The translations under genes were made by a program, and so were the position numbers. The notes beneath the pieces were generated by a model. The model was not told where the DNA came from and ran no database searches. It worked only from the letters and a program-made list of their open reading frames with translations. A stretch of 64,000 nucleotides of DNA, from assembly GCA_029931535.1 (NCBI GenBank), contig JAQPZY010001569.1:1583001-1647000 (forward strand). Direction: 5' to 3'. Of this stretch, positions 1-12,774 are shown piece after piece (the stretch's first letter is position 1; each line of letters begins with the position of its first letter). Source of the stretch: Margaritifera margaritifera (taxonomy: Eukaryota > Mollusca > Bivalvia > Unionida > Margaritiferidae).

Positions 1-1146
1 CTAAAAAAACGTGCATTTTCTTTTATTATATATTTATTTTTTAACGCAAAAATCGAAGACTTTGTTGGATATTCTGTTCCGTTCATTACCAATGCTGTTA
101 ACGGCTGTAGTGCTACATCGATAAAAATTAGTTCCGAAATTTTGCAATAATGAACAGTGTTGGGATATTTTAATATCTATTCATCCTGATGGAGAGGAAG
201 AGAGAAAAGGAGGGAGAAAGAGAAGAAATAAAAATGCTTTAGACCTAAATATGGAAATATAACATATATAAAAGCAGATATATTTCGTAAATGGGAAAAG
301 AGAGTAATTCCAGCGGTTAGATCGCCACAGCGGCGATACCATTTTTATCACCACTGGTGGCAATATAAATTGTCTTACACTGATACATTTCAGTATCTCA
401 TTATGAAATACATAATAAATTGCGGTACCTCCCTCTCTCCATCCGTCTGCCCATTACCACATCTCCTCCTAAACAGCTAGGTGATTATTAACGAAATAAT
501 GTAGTTATTATGCCCTTGGGGTAACCATTTACATGACGGGTGTCATTCTTGGCTCCCACCCCATGATCGGAGGTCCAAGTTCATATGTACGACTAATTTA
601 AATTACAATGTCATTTTCAAATATTTTCTGGCCAAACTTTATATAAGCAGTCATAGCATGAAAATGTATCATATTTATGACGGATTGACATAATGACCCA
701 TGAGTCAATGTCTGGGGCTGGGAGGTGGGGGTGAGTACTGGGAAAGAACTGAGATGGAATATGCAGTAAAAAATAAAATGTGGATGTTGGCGATGACGAG
801 CCATTACAGTTGCTCTAGTTTACTTTTCTTTTTTACCACATAAAAGCGTTTTATGAATATGAAGTAGTCAAAGGAAGAAAATCGGGATACTAGAAATGTG
901 GGTTTGGAAATTAAAGTAACGTTGTATATTATGGATAAAGAAAATCAGTCATTTCACTCCATGGAAACCGGATTTAGTTCTAGCAATGAAAGCATTTTAC
1001 AACATTGGAAGACTTTTAAAATTGTCAATAGTAATTTTTCTCTCGCGATGAATGCTGTAAAACTCGAATTTACATCTTTGCCGGATCAAGAGGGAAGATC
1101 TGAGCAAGAGGAGTCAAAGAATTTCTCGAGTCCTCCGACTAACGTT
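1..1146. other. AT-rich stretch, no recognised gene
   Basis: No protein family, splice-supported exon or RNA gene could be recognised. A 105-codon plus-strand frame (898-1215, opening on GTG) runs straight into the 46-bp minisatellite that follows and takes its last residues from it. I therefore do not call it a gene. Confidence 0.6.
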
Positions 1147-1425
1147 TACACACACCAAACCGTGTATGATCGTTATTATTACATAATCATTTTAAACACA
1201 CTATGCCGTGTATGATCGTTATTTTACATAATCATTTTACACACACCATACCGTGTATGATCGTTATTATTACAGAATCATTTTACACACACCAAACCGT
1301 GTATGATCGTTATTATTACATAATCATTTTGCACACACCAAACCGTGCCTGATCGTTATTATTACATAATCATTTTACACACACCAAACCGTGTATGATA
1401 GTTATTATTAAACAATCATTTTCTA
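1147..1425. repeat. 46-bp minisatellite, about 6 copies
   Basis: The unit contains CACACACCAAACCGTG followed by a GATCGTTATTATTACATAAT segment and recurs every 46 bp. Copies differ by a few substitutions, for example ACCATACCGTG and ACTATGCCGTG variants. Confidence 0.93.
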
Positions 1426-2989
1426 AATACATAAGTTATATCCCAAATATATACAGAAGGGAGAGATTTCCAATACACGCAAAAGCATATGCTCAAGCAG
1501 TACGTGCAGTTCCGATATCTGAGTACGACTAATATTTTTAAAAAAAGCTATATACATCTAACCAGTTTAAACCGGCATATTCCCAGGTTTAGAAAGAATA
1601 AAACACATTTTCGTGCTCATACTCTGACTGAAATCGAAATTTTTAATCTGATTGGTCCGTGCGTTCATTTCAGCCAATCAGACGTCAGAACTTGAGAGTT
1701 AAGTCTGAGTTTGAGCAAAGGAATATTGTCGTACCCACTTGCAATATAAGAATGATTTGCATTGAAACCACGTGCAAATTCAACAGAGGTATGGAAAAGG
1801 TAACTAAAGGCAGGTCAAAAAGGTCAAAGATCAAGGCATTGGGGTAATCGAAATTTCTGGCAGAGTTACATTTCGAATTCAATCTCTAGCAAAAACTTTA
1901 TTAGGAGTCTCTATTTTAGACAGAGTACTTGCCTACAAGTAGACTTTTGTATGCTAAGTTATTTTTTTTTTGTTCCCTGTTTCCATACTTTATATTTCCA
2001 AGGCTACCTCACTTGGCAAGTTTTTTTTTCATCATCCTCTGTTTCCTTACTTTGTATCTTCAAGGGTACTCTCTCTAAACGGTTTAATGTTTCCTACTCC
2101 CATATTTTGGACGGTGAATATAAATCTATGCTGACAAATATGGAAAATTGCAATAGTTTTTACCTTCGTAAACCAAGGTCAACGGAAATGAGAAGCACTT
2201 TGTCACGGTGCCTGACCAGTTAATAAATCAGGAAACTGCAAATTGGCTTGATGCCATTTTGGCAATCTGAATTCGCCTTTAAAACGATCAAAGGAAATGA
2301 TTTACACAACTGTGGAGAACGCTTGACTCGCTTTTATGAAAAATGATTGTGTGCTCATTTCACTTCCTTCGAAGCCAGTGCATTCAGCGAAAAGAGCAAT
2401 TTCGAACAAATATGCGTTTATATCACCTGTAGGTCTGTTGTACCTCAAGAAATATTCAATGTTTATATGCCTCAAGAAATTTGTGCAATTCACTATATTT
2501 TGTGGTGGGTACGTTTCGTGAATTTCGTGGTTTTTGGTAAAGACTCAACGAAAAGGAGCATCTCCTCCAATCCAAGAATTTAAGAAACCGACGAAAATGT
2601 AATTTTTTACAAAGTGCAAAAATTTATATCCATGAATATGAATGAATTGACCGTATTCCAAACGTCTACGTGATCAGCAAAGGACACACTTAAATCAGTC
2701 TAGATCTAGGACTAATCTCTCACCTGCATGTACGAATTGTTGTGTAACAGTTATAGCACAAATATTCAACTAAAACTAAGGAAGAAAACAACAACTACGA
2801 CGACCACAAAAGCTTTGCAGTTGAAATGAACGATCCAAAATGCAAGCTGTGGTTTTGTATCATAATCTCTCATACTTGATGTATTACTTGACATAGAACT
2901 TGCAAACTTATATGGCATCTGCGGTAGATTAATTCGTACGTGCGTTTATAATTATGTCACATTTTTGCATATGATATAATTTTATTTTT
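1426..2989. other. AT-rich spacer, nothing recognised
   Basis: Only short open frames are present on both strands, with no recognisable protein motif. Two of them (2302-2493 minus and 2336-2583 plus) overlap each other antisense and neither resembles a known family. Confidence 0.5.
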
Positions 2990-3335
2990 TACGTCAGTAA
3001 TTTTGTTGACACACTTGTATGTAGAACTGTGCAGTATTTTCACTACGACAAAGTCGACCTCTTTTAATGATGATAAAGAAAGTTTTGCATTAAGATAAAG
3101 TTTTGCTTTGTTTATTTTTTAAGCCATTCATTTTGTTGACAGACTGGGATTGTTACCCACAATACGCAGTGTTTTCGATGTGATGAGGTCGACTATTTGT
3201 AATGATGATAAAGAAGTTTTGCACAATATGCTCTTTGTATATTCACTCATTCATTTCACTGACAGAATGACCTACTTGAACTGTGCACTGTTTTCATTGC
3301 GAAGAGGTCAACCACTTAAGAATAACGGTAGCGTC
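2990..3335. repeat. Imperfect tandem repeat, ~127-bp unit, 3 copies
   Basis: Three successive segments each contain TTGTTGACA (or TCACTGACA), then a CTGTGCAGT-type core, then GAGGTCGAC or GAGGTCAAC. The first two continue into AATGATGATAAAGAA. They start near 3001, 3130 and 3256. The divergence between copies indicates an old array. It directly precedes a younger 50-bp array. Confidence 0.75.
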
Positions 3336-3366
3336 CTTAGAAATATGCAACGCGTCTAAAGCTGAG

Positions 3367-4114
3367 CGTTCTTTTTCCAACACGTACAATTGTAATTTAG
3401 TAGTCTCTCATATTTACGTTCTTTTTCCAGCACGTATAACTGTAATTTAGTAGTGTCTCAGATTTACGTTCTTTTCCAACACGTCCAATTGTAATTTAGT
3501 AGTGTCTCAGATTTACGTTCTTTTTCCAACACGTACAATTGTAATTTAGTAGTGTCTCAGATTTACATTTTTTTCCAACACGTACAATTGTAATTTAGTA
3601 GTCTCTCAGATTTACGTTCTTTTTCCAACACGTCCAATTGTAATTTAGTAGTGTCTCAGATTTACGTTCTTTTTCCAACACGTCCAATTGTAATTTAGTA
3701 GTGTCTCAGATTTACATTTTTTTTCCAACACGTACAATTGTAATTTAGTAGTGTCTCAGATTTACGTTCTTTTTCCAACACGTACAATTGTAATTTAGTA
3801 GTGTCTCAGATTTACGTTCTTTTTCCAAGACGTATAACTGTAATTTAGTAGTGTCTCAGATTTACATTTTTTTCCAACACGTACAATCGTAATTTAGTAG
3901 TGTCTCAGATTTACGTTCTTTTTCCAACACGTCCAATTGTAATTTAGTAGTGTCTCAGATTTACGCTCTTTTTCAAACACGTCCAATTGTAATTTAGTAG
4001 TGTCTCATATTTACGTTCTTTTTCCAACACGTACAATTGTAATTTAGTAGTGCCTCAGATAAACGTTCTTTTTCCAACACGTACAATCGTAATTTAGTAG
4101 TGCCTCAGATTTAC
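3367..4114. repeat. 50-bp minisatellite, about 15 copies
   Basis: The unit reads GTTCTTTTTCCAACACGTAC, then AATTGTAATTTAGTAGTGTC, then TCAGATTTAC, repeated head to tail. Variants alternate CGTACAATTG with CGTCCAATTG and TTACGTTC with TTACATTT. The regular recurrence of these variants suggests amplification in blocks. Confidence 0.95.
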
Positions 4115-4179
4115 GAGTGCACGGCATTAAGAGTGGGTCGCTTTAATTTGACTTTGTTTACCACACGAATAAGTTACAA

Positions 4180-4181
<2 letters not shown>

Positions 4182-4236
<55 letters not shown>
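4182..4236. repeat. (TA)n microsatellite
   Basis: An uninterrupted TA dinucleotide run of about 55 bp lies between the 50-bp and 33-bp minisatellites. Confidence 0.97.
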
Positions 4237-4241
<5 letters not shown>

Positions 4242-4331
4242 CTGTTTATATTTTAAGCTTCTACTTTAATCAGTCTTCAAAGGTAATGTAATTGTACATT
4301 TTTAAAGTCATGATTTTTTAAAAGCAAATAA

Positions 4332-4692
4332 ATGTATCTGTCACTAAGACCTTTGCTTAAATACATGTATCTGTCACTAAGACCTTTACTTAAATACATG
4401 TATCTGTCACTAAGACCTTTATTTAAACACATGTATGTGTCACTAAGACCTTTATTTAAACACATGTATGTGTCACTAAGACCTTTATTTAAACACATGT
4501 ATGTGTCACTAAGACCTTTATTTAAATACATGTATCTGTCACTAAGACCTTTATTTAAATTCATGTATGTGTCACTAAGACCTTTATTTAAACACATGTA
4601 TGTGTCACTAAGACTTTTATTTAAATACATGTATGTGTTACAAAAACCTTTATTCAAATACATGTATGTGTCACTAAGACTTTTATTCAACG
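4332..4692. repeat. 33-bp minisatellite, about 11 copies
   Basis: The unit is ATGTATCTGTCACTAAGACC followed by TTTATTTAAATAC. Because 33 is a multiple of three and the unit has no stop in some frames, both strands read as long repetitive open frames (4277-4804 minus and 4332-4721 plus). Neither is treated as a gene. Confidence 0.95.
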
Positions 4693-5049
4693 ACCGTAGT
4701 AGCTGCCATACAACTAAATAAACATTTGATGTCACAACCCCAGCAGTTTTTTCATTTAGGTCCTCAAACATTTGATGTTGTTTGATGTCAAAAGAAAGAT
4801 TCACCTCGCACTTTTACCTTAGGCACACTCATGCTTCTAGTCATCAACAAAATTTATAACAGTGTAGCAAGCAGGTGTAATAAAGTCCAGCATATATATA
4901 AGGATGTGTTTGCGTGTATAACATACATTCATAATTGAGTAATTGAGGTCCTTTCCCAACATAATTTCTTCGACACGATTTATATCAGCTGTTCCTACAT
5001 GTTAACAACAGCGTGCCCCCATCATTATCATGTAATATCCCCAGAAGTT

Positions 5050-6080
5050 AGCAGGCCATATAGAAACAGGTAATATCTGTATGTCCGTTCGTCAAACTTT
5101 CGTTTACGGATCTTAACTCCCAAACCATTCAAGATATCTCTGTCACACTTTACTGAAACACGTATTAGGCTAATGGTTCATATGTTTCTTTAGTGATTCA
5201 AAGTTCTTCTGTTTCAGTATGTATAATGTTTTGTCCCTTTTTCTGTCAGTTCATCCATCCTTTATCCACATTTTCGTTTTCGGGGTGAAACTCCAAAACT
5301 GTTAAAGATATTTCTATGACATTTGGTACGCTTATTAGACATGTGGTCCAGATTTGCCTATTGCTATTCAATTAGTACGCTTATTAGACTTGTGGTCCAG
5401 ATTTGCCTGTTGCTATTCAGTTAGTACGCTATTAGACGTGTGGTTCAGATTTGCCTATTACTATTTAATTAGTACGCTTACTAGACTTGTGGTCCAGATT
5501 TGCCTATTACTATTCAATTAGTACGCTTATTAGACGTGTGGTCCAGATTTGCCTGTTGCTATTCAATTAGTACGCTTATTAGACGTGTGGTCCAGATTTG
5601 CCTGTTGCTATTCAATTAGTACGCTTATTAGACGTGTGGTCCAGATTTGCCTATTACTATTCAATTAGTACGCTTATTAGACGTGTGGTCCAGATTTGCC
5701 TGTTGCTATTCAATTAGTACGCTTATTAGACGTGTGGTCCAGATTTGCCTGTTGCTATTCAATTAGTACGCTTATTAGACGTGTGGTCCAGATTTGCCTG
5801 TTGCTATTCAATTAGTACGCTTATTAGACGTGTGGTCCAGATTTGCCTATTACTATTTAATTAGTACGCTTATCAGACTTGTGGTCCAGATTTGCCTGTT
5901 GCTATTCAAAATTCGTCAGTTTCAATATTTGCTTGTTTGCATTCTTTTGTTTTTTCATCCGTCCATTAGTTGTAGACACTTTCATTTCTGGAGGATAACT
6001 CAAAAACCATTTTCAAGCTATCTCTATGAAACCTTTGGTACACATTAGATCATTAGTCATGATGTGCCTTGTGCTATTGA
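5050..6080 (+). repeat. Dispersed repeat with 'CAAAAACC...GATATCTCTATGA' core, three degenerate copies
   Basis: Three segments (about 5080-5165, 5240-5340 and 5930-6060) share the same order: a GTCCGT/CATCC-rich start, TTTTCGTTT or TTTCATTTC, then AACTCCAAAAC or AACTCAAAAACC, then a TCTATGACA/TCTATGAAA segment and TTTGGTAC. This layout resembles short interspersed repeats common in mollusc introns and spacers (family identity is inference). The second copy runs directly into the 49-bp minisatellite, and the third follows it. Confidence 0.55.
5327..5908. repeat. 49-bp minisatellite, about 12 copies
   Basis: The unit contains AGTACGCTTATTAGACGTGT, GGTCCAGATTTGCC and a CTATTCAATT segment, repeated every 49 bp with few differences (TATTAC/TGTTGC, GACGTG/GACTTG). 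Its first unit is the tail of the dispersed repeat copy at 5240-5340 (TTTGGTACGCTTATTAGAC), so the array appears to have grown from that repeat. Confidence 0.95.
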
Positions 6081-6109
6081 ATCTATTGAGTGAGCATAAC
6101 CTGAGTCCA

Positions 6110-6763
6110 TGTAGTAAGTCGCATTTTAAGTTTTGGTTAAGTTGTCAACAGGATGTTTACTGATATTTGAGTTCAAGGTCAGTCGTGTTGACAATTATTC
6201 ACATCAAGGTTGGGGATTTTCCAAAAGAACGACGCATTATCTATTGCATTGTGGGTCATTAAATGACGCACATCCTGTTGTGAAATTAGTCATTTGAAAA
6301 CTGTACATAAGGACTTGATGAACGCATTATAATCATTCCTATTTTAAATCCTGTTTTAAAATCATTTCTGTTTTAAAATCAGCCCTTGGGAATCTGTTTA
6401 TTATCAGAGTTTTTAGTTGTGCTGTACACATAATTCAAAAGGAATTATGTATTTGAACATTCGTTGGAGTTACTATAAACCTTTGGATTTATGTATATGA
6501 CCTTTGACATTCTCAAAGATATTCTGGATTGTATCGTGTAGTATATCAGGACATTCAAGACTATTCATTAATTCAGAACATTCCTTAATTCGGAACATTC
6601 ATTCATTCGGACCATTCTATAATTTCTGATTTGTGTTTAGGACATTTAGGATTAATTGGAATTTTGTTCAAAAATTGTAAGTTGTTTGTTAATTTTACAT
6701 TTTACATATTTGTTTGGTTTCACTTTCTTTCTGTTACATTAATTTAAGACCTAGCGTCGTGAC
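6110..6763 (+). repeat. Dispersed repeat, copy A
   Basis: The sequence matches, in inverted orientation, 11,871-12,675. Shared landmarks in order are GGTTAAG(A/T)TGTCAACA, TTTGAGTTCAAGGTCAG, GTTGACAATTATTCACA, a region rich in CATTCATTCGGAACATT-type words, then TCTGTTACATTA, TTTTAAGACCTAG and GTCGT. It ends at about the same base as the other copy. No coding capacity was seen. It may be a non-autonomous element, but no terminal inverted repeats or target duplication were identified. Confidence 0.75.
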
Positions 6764-6836
6764 ACTATTCACAGATCTTCAATTTCAATACAACCAAACC
6801 CTTATAGCCTTCATAGAACCGCACACATTATTTTAC

Positions 6837-7689
<853 letters not shown>

Positions 7690-8470
7690 TGTACAACGTT
7701 CTTTTGGGCGTGGTGTTTGGGTCCTGGGTTTAAATATTCGTGAATGCAGCGGTAGAGTTCTCAGAAAAGAAAGAATAAAACAAAAAACATGGATTAAAAG
7801 CATGAAAAATATAATTTTCATTGTTTTGTTTTTGATGCCACAGTTGTAGAATACAGTACTGAGAAAAACTGGTCATACATCAGACCCATAAACAGCAGTT
7901 GTAATCAATTATCGTGGAAATTCTGTTTAATTCGCGAGGAAATGCGTGTTTTCATATTATTGTAAGGAATTAAAAGACTAATAGAGAGACAACATGCGTA
8001 CTGCCAACTTTATCATTAAAAAATGTATCATAAATAGTCCACACTAAATAACACTGTTGTCAATGTATACTAGATGGGTGGATCTTGTTTGCGTAAGATA
8101 TTTGTAATTGCATCTTAAAGATTGATTGGGGTTTTAAGCAACAAATTTCTACAGTTTGTTTGCGTTTATTTAAACATCATTAAGAGCTAAAAATGGAAAA
8201 GGTTCCCACAGTCTATAAATACTTTTCCATTTTTTCGGACGATGCACTATAAATGAAGCTTTAAAGAAATTAAAATAACCTTCTCAATTCTCACTGCTTG
8301 GCTCTGAAATGTAGCCAAACCCAAGAGATACAAGATTTGCATGTCATCCCTAAAAATCGTCTTGAAAAGAACCTATAACTAATCCCGACATTGACACCAT
8401 AACCACCGACACTGACAGCATAACCACCGACACTGACACCATAACCACCTGAATCATAAAGACCATCTCA
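7690..8470 (+). repeat. Duplicated block, copy 1
   Basis: This segment aligns in the same orientation with 22,000-23,090. Shared landmarks in order: GTCCTGGGTTTAA / GTTCTGGGTTTAA, AAAAACTGGTCA, CCCATAAACAGCAGTT, AATTATCGT, GTATCATAAA(T/C)AGTCCACACTA, ACAGTTTGTTT, AAACATCATTAAG and TCATC(C/T)CTAAAAATC. It ends in about three copies of a 24-bp word (CATAACCACCGACACTGACA) near 8388-8450. No coding capacity was recognised. Confidence 0.8.
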
Positions 8471-10269
8471 TTAAATTAATTACAAACAGGAATACTTAAG
8501 ACCATTCAAGTAACACCAGTGAGGTTTCCTTTCCCAAATTTAGCTTCTACTCAGGATCTGTAGAAAAGTGTGTATTACATTATGATGTCATCCACATGAC
8601 GTCACAAATTTACCTAGGTGTATGGTAGCGCTATGAACTCTGGGTGAGTTTGGATGTAAAATGACGTAATTGCCACTGCTGTTCTTTAATTTGATAAAGA
8701 ATAATTCTTGTACAATTTTAATAATCGCAATAACAGTCCTGTGGGGAAAAAAATGATCAAGTCAACGAAATTTATGAAAGACCTTTGGAAATCTTCCGCA
8801 ATTTACGACTTGCCGTTAATTGGCCACGAATGCTTTCAATTGCTGGAAACCGATGCGGTTTCAATAATTATACTAAAACAAAATCACTCAGTAATATACT
8901 CTTTTGTCTGTGTATTTAATAAGATAAATCTATGATCTTCAAACTGTGCCACTTTTAAGAATTTTTAAATACTCATTCAGCTACTATTATATGAATAATT
9001 ATATTTACTTTTTCCCATACTTTCAAATGATATGACCCTTACATGGGGATAGATTTTCAACTAATAGTAGCGCGGGAAATGCACATAAAACTATGACTTT
9101 TTAGGGATTTTGGAAAGCTTGGACCCTTAGCTATATAAAACATAAATGTTTTAAAAAGTTAAATATTTCAACACATCACAATGCACGCAAATCATTAGTT
9201 CAGATATCCCCAAAGGAAATGTACAGAATATTTTAACACATAACGGTGCAACAAAAACAAAACACTAAACACGGTTAAAATAGGGGCGTTTGAATCTGAC
9301 CTAATATAAAGATTTTGTTTAAATACACGTCATATTTGGTCTTATTAAACTACCCTAGGACAGGAATAAAATGAAGTAGAAACAAAAGGGGCACTGATTC
9401 CACTCTTTTGGCCATGCCTCCTCATGTATGTAGCCACAGGCCCTAGAAATGTTATCAATAGAGTATGAAAAGGTTAGATTATTTGAAACAAACACGTAGA
9501 AAAAGGTTATTTAAAAAATATGAAACAAACTTGTATATGTATACGAAGCATTGACAAGTTGGCAATTAATTTTCAGGGGCTTGGGGTGCAGAATACAAAA
9601 GTGTCAAATATTTTCAACAAAATCTCAACAAATATATAAAAAAAAAAAAAAATCCATGTGTAACTGAAAGAATACATGCTTTTCCTCTTATTCGATTCGT
9701 TGAGTGGCACTACAAATCATTCCAAGAGAGATCACAGCAAATCCTGCCGGTGAAAATTTCTAGTGACTCCAACTCCAAGGGAAGGTTGCGAACCTTCGTT
9801 ACGGACCAGTCGCTGAAGACTCATCTCCGAAGAGCTGCAAAACTTGGTAACTGAACGTAGGCCTGATAAGAATGCATTGAGTAATTTCCCTTTGTAATTC
9901 AAATAACCTAAATTCTCTAACAAGACTAGGAAGCAAATAAAGACACCTTTCATTTTATTTCCAGTATTATATTCATAGAAAGGTAAAGAAAGCACGATTA
10001 TATTGTATGTAATGTTTTGCAAACACTTCATTTTAACAAATTCAGCAACTGATCTGCAGCGTAGATATGCGACCTTGCACTTGGAAATGGAGTAACTTGA
10101 ATTGTTATCTTTTGTAGTCCCGCTCTGTACAGCCATGCCACTTCTTCAAGGACTGTCTCTTTTCTAAAAGAGTATCATAGCACTAAAATAACAGTTGCAA
10201 CATGTGTGACGCACGGGTTGCTCATTTTATACAATATAAAAGACTGACTGTGTACAATGTAAAAGCGGA
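8471..10269. other. AT-rich spacer, no gene supported
   Basis: A 134-codon minus-strand frame (9732-10,136) is open but shows no recognisable domain and I do not call it a gene. A TGACGTCA palindrome occurs at 8,598-8,605 in an otherwise featureless region. Confidence 0.5.
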
Positions 10270-11125
10270 TTTAACAACTGGCCCGGTATCTATATCACAT
10301 GACAGTTTTCAAGGCCTTGACGGAACATCTCTTGGGAGACGATCTGTACAATAGACTGGGACAGCTTATTCCATAATAATCTAACCGAACTAGGGAAAAA
10401 GGAGTACTGGTATGCTTTGATTCTGGCATGTGGTTGGAGGAACCTGATGTTGTGTCTTCTTGTGTGACTTCTAGAAGGAACTGGGTACTGACTGGCAGGT
10501 ATATCCACTAGATGGTAGACTATGTGATGGAGCATTACACTTTACATCTGGCCCGACGGATGCTCTGCTCTACCCAGTTCAATCTCTGTAACATGTCTGT
10601 CACACTACTGATTTGGCGGAAGTCGTAAGAGACGAACCCTCCAGCCATTATCTGTACTCCATCTATAGCATCAATGTTGCGCTGTGTGTAAGGGTCTCAG
10701 TCTGTTGTGGTGTATTCCAAAACTGGGCGAACAAGGACCTTGTAAGCTTGAGCTTGATGTTGCAATTCAAAAAAGGCAAGGATGAAATTAACCTTTTTGG
10801 TGATAATATCTACATGTGAATTCCAAGACAAGTTTTTCTTTATGGTGACTCCGAGACACTTGGAGTTATTAACTCTACCTAGAGTAAGACCATGGATGGA
10901 ATAGTTGTACTTTAAGATATTTTCCTGCAGTTAGTGAGGCTAAGTACCTCGCACTTGTCTGGATTGAAATTTATCTGCCATGTGCTTTCCCAAACTTGGA
11001 GGTTCACAAGATCATTCTGGAGAGACATAAATCTTTGAATGAATTAATTTTCCGCTATAAGAGACAGTCATCAGCAAAGAGGTGAACCTGGATTCCGCTC
11101 TATAGTTTTGTACTTTGCACAGGGT
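10270..11125 (-). pseudogene. LINE reverse transcriptase, 3' part (motif C to C-terminus)
   Basis: Conceptual translation on the minus strand shows the RT catalytic motif C as LFADD (11,067-11,081). It is followed, after frame changes, by text typical of the RT C-terminal region of Jockey/CR1-type non-LTR retrotransposons: YSIHGLTLGRVNN, LGVTIKKNLSWNSHVDIITK and DPYTQRNIDAIDGVQ, ending with VDIPASQYPVPS and FLQPHARIKAYQYSFFPSSV (10,290-10,535). The enzyme would copy LINE RNA at a nicked chromosomal target. Several frameshifts and stops make this copy dead. The upstream part of the same domain lies at 12,775-13,020, beyond an insertion. Clade assignment is uncertain. Confidence 0.88.
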
Positions 11126-11870
11126 TTGATTTTTAAAGAAAACGAATTTCTCATGATTTTCCTCCTTGGTTATCAAGGTTATTTAAAAATGACCTTGCAT
11201 ATTTTAGGTATTGTTAAAATAACTTTTAATTCCCGTTATTTTGGTGTATGATTGATGGGTGTTATTTGGATTAGAGTATACAGCTTGGTCTTACTTCAGA
11301 TGTCACCTTTCAAAATACTAATAGCTCCGCTTGGTCTTTTTCACTTTCCGGACTTAAGAGGTAATATGGAGAGAAAAAAAGCCAAGCCAATATTTGTTTT
11401 TTTTGTGGGGGTGTGGGGTGTGTGGAGGGGGGATATTTTATAATTCATTTATTTCACTTTCAGAATTTTGCATTGTCTACTCTATTAAAATTCATTTATT
11501 TACCTAATAACCGCTAATGTTAGTGTACTTTGGATTAGTTTAAGTTCATTTCTCGAGCGCATGAAATCAGCCATTTCGATCAGCTGTCTGCTTTAAGCAC
11601 CACGTTGTTTCCCTAATACCACATATAATAAAATTTCAATCACAGTACAAGAGAGTAGCACAGAGTTACGTTAACATTCTTTCCAATGTCCTTGTTGCAA
11701 ATGCACACACTTCACTTTATACCTGTTCAGCTTTCAGAAGTAAATAATAACTGTAGAGCGGAACCATGGGAATTTTTGGACACAATTTGGCGAGTCAGTT
11801 ATGTATACCAAGAAAAGTAATAGTTCTAGTACGGAACCTTGGAGTACATTTGAAATAGCATTACAGGATT
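11126..11870. other. Spacer between the split LINE and dispersed repeat copy B
   Basis: This is AT-rich sequence with a G/T-rich patch near 11,400-11,440 (TGTGGGGGTGTGGGG). No gene, tandem repeat or element end was recognised. It may be part of the insertion that split the LINE. Confidence 0.4.
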
Positions 11871-12675
11871 GTTACGACTCTAGGTCTTAAAATAATGTAA
11901 CAGAAAGAACGTGAAACCAATTATGTATGTAAAATCAACAAACAATTTATTTTTCTGTAATTAAAATGAAAATTCAAAAGACACTTACAATTTGTGAATT
12001 AAATTCCAAATAATCCTAAATGTCCTAAACACAAGTCAGAATTATAGAATGTTCCGAATTAATGAATGTTCCGGGTGAATGAATGTTCCGCATGAATGAA
12101 TGTTCCGAATGAATGAATGTTCCGATTGAATGGGTAGTCTTGAATGTCCTGATGTAACACAACAATAGTCTTGAATGTCATGATTTACCACAACGATACA
12201 ATCCATAATATATCTGAGAATGTCCACAAATATCCAAAAGTCATCAATATAAATCCAAAGGTTCATGAGCCCTTTATGGTAATTCCAATGAATGTTGAAA
12301 TAAATTATTTCTTTCGAATTATGTCTACAGCATTACGGCATTGCAACATTACGGCATTATACCACAACTAAAACTCTAGTCATAAAATGATTCCAAACAG
12401 TCTGATGATTCCAAACAGACTGATCATAAAAAAACAGGAATGTTTTAACACAGGATTTAAAATTGGAGTGAATAAATGCGTATCAAGTCTGTGTTTATAC
12501 ACATATTCTAACAACCCACAGTGCAAGACAAAATGTGTCATTTTAGTGAAAAATCCCCAAATTAATTGTGAATAATTGTCAACAACTCTGACCTTGAACT
12601 CAAAAGTCAGTAAATACACTGTTGACATCTTAACCAAACTTAAAGTGTGACCTACTATTAGACCGTATTTTAAAG
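11871..12675 (-). repeat. Dispersed repeat, copy B (inverted relative to copy A)
   Basis: The reverse complement matches 6110-6763: GGTTAAGATGTCAACA, TTTGAGTTCAAGGTCAG, GTTGACAATTATTCACA and, at the other end, TTCTTTCTGTTACATTA and TTTTAAGACCTAGAGTCGT. The internal GAATGAATGTTCCG words are expanded here (12,055-12,130) relative to copy A. It lies between two collinear parts of one LINE, so it probably inserted after the LINE. Confidence 0.75.
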
Positions 12676-12774
12676 CATAGTCATAGACCAAAAGTTTAAT
12701 CACTCATTATAGATTATATATACATAACAGGATGTTGATGTCTTGCCATCAAGCACTACTTTTTCATGCTCTGC

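Noticed and set aside
4277..4804. 175-codon minus-strand and 129-codon plus-strand repetitive proteins
   Set aside because: Both are translations of the 33-bp minisatellite. A unit divisible by three without stops opens both strands at once.
8595..8608. TGACGTCA as a functional cAMP-response element
   Set aside because: A single 8-bp match with no promoter or gene nearby carries no weight.
9732..10136. 134-codon minus-strand frame
   Set aside because: No recognisable motif and located beside a dead LINE. Open length is compatible with chance in AT-rich DNA.
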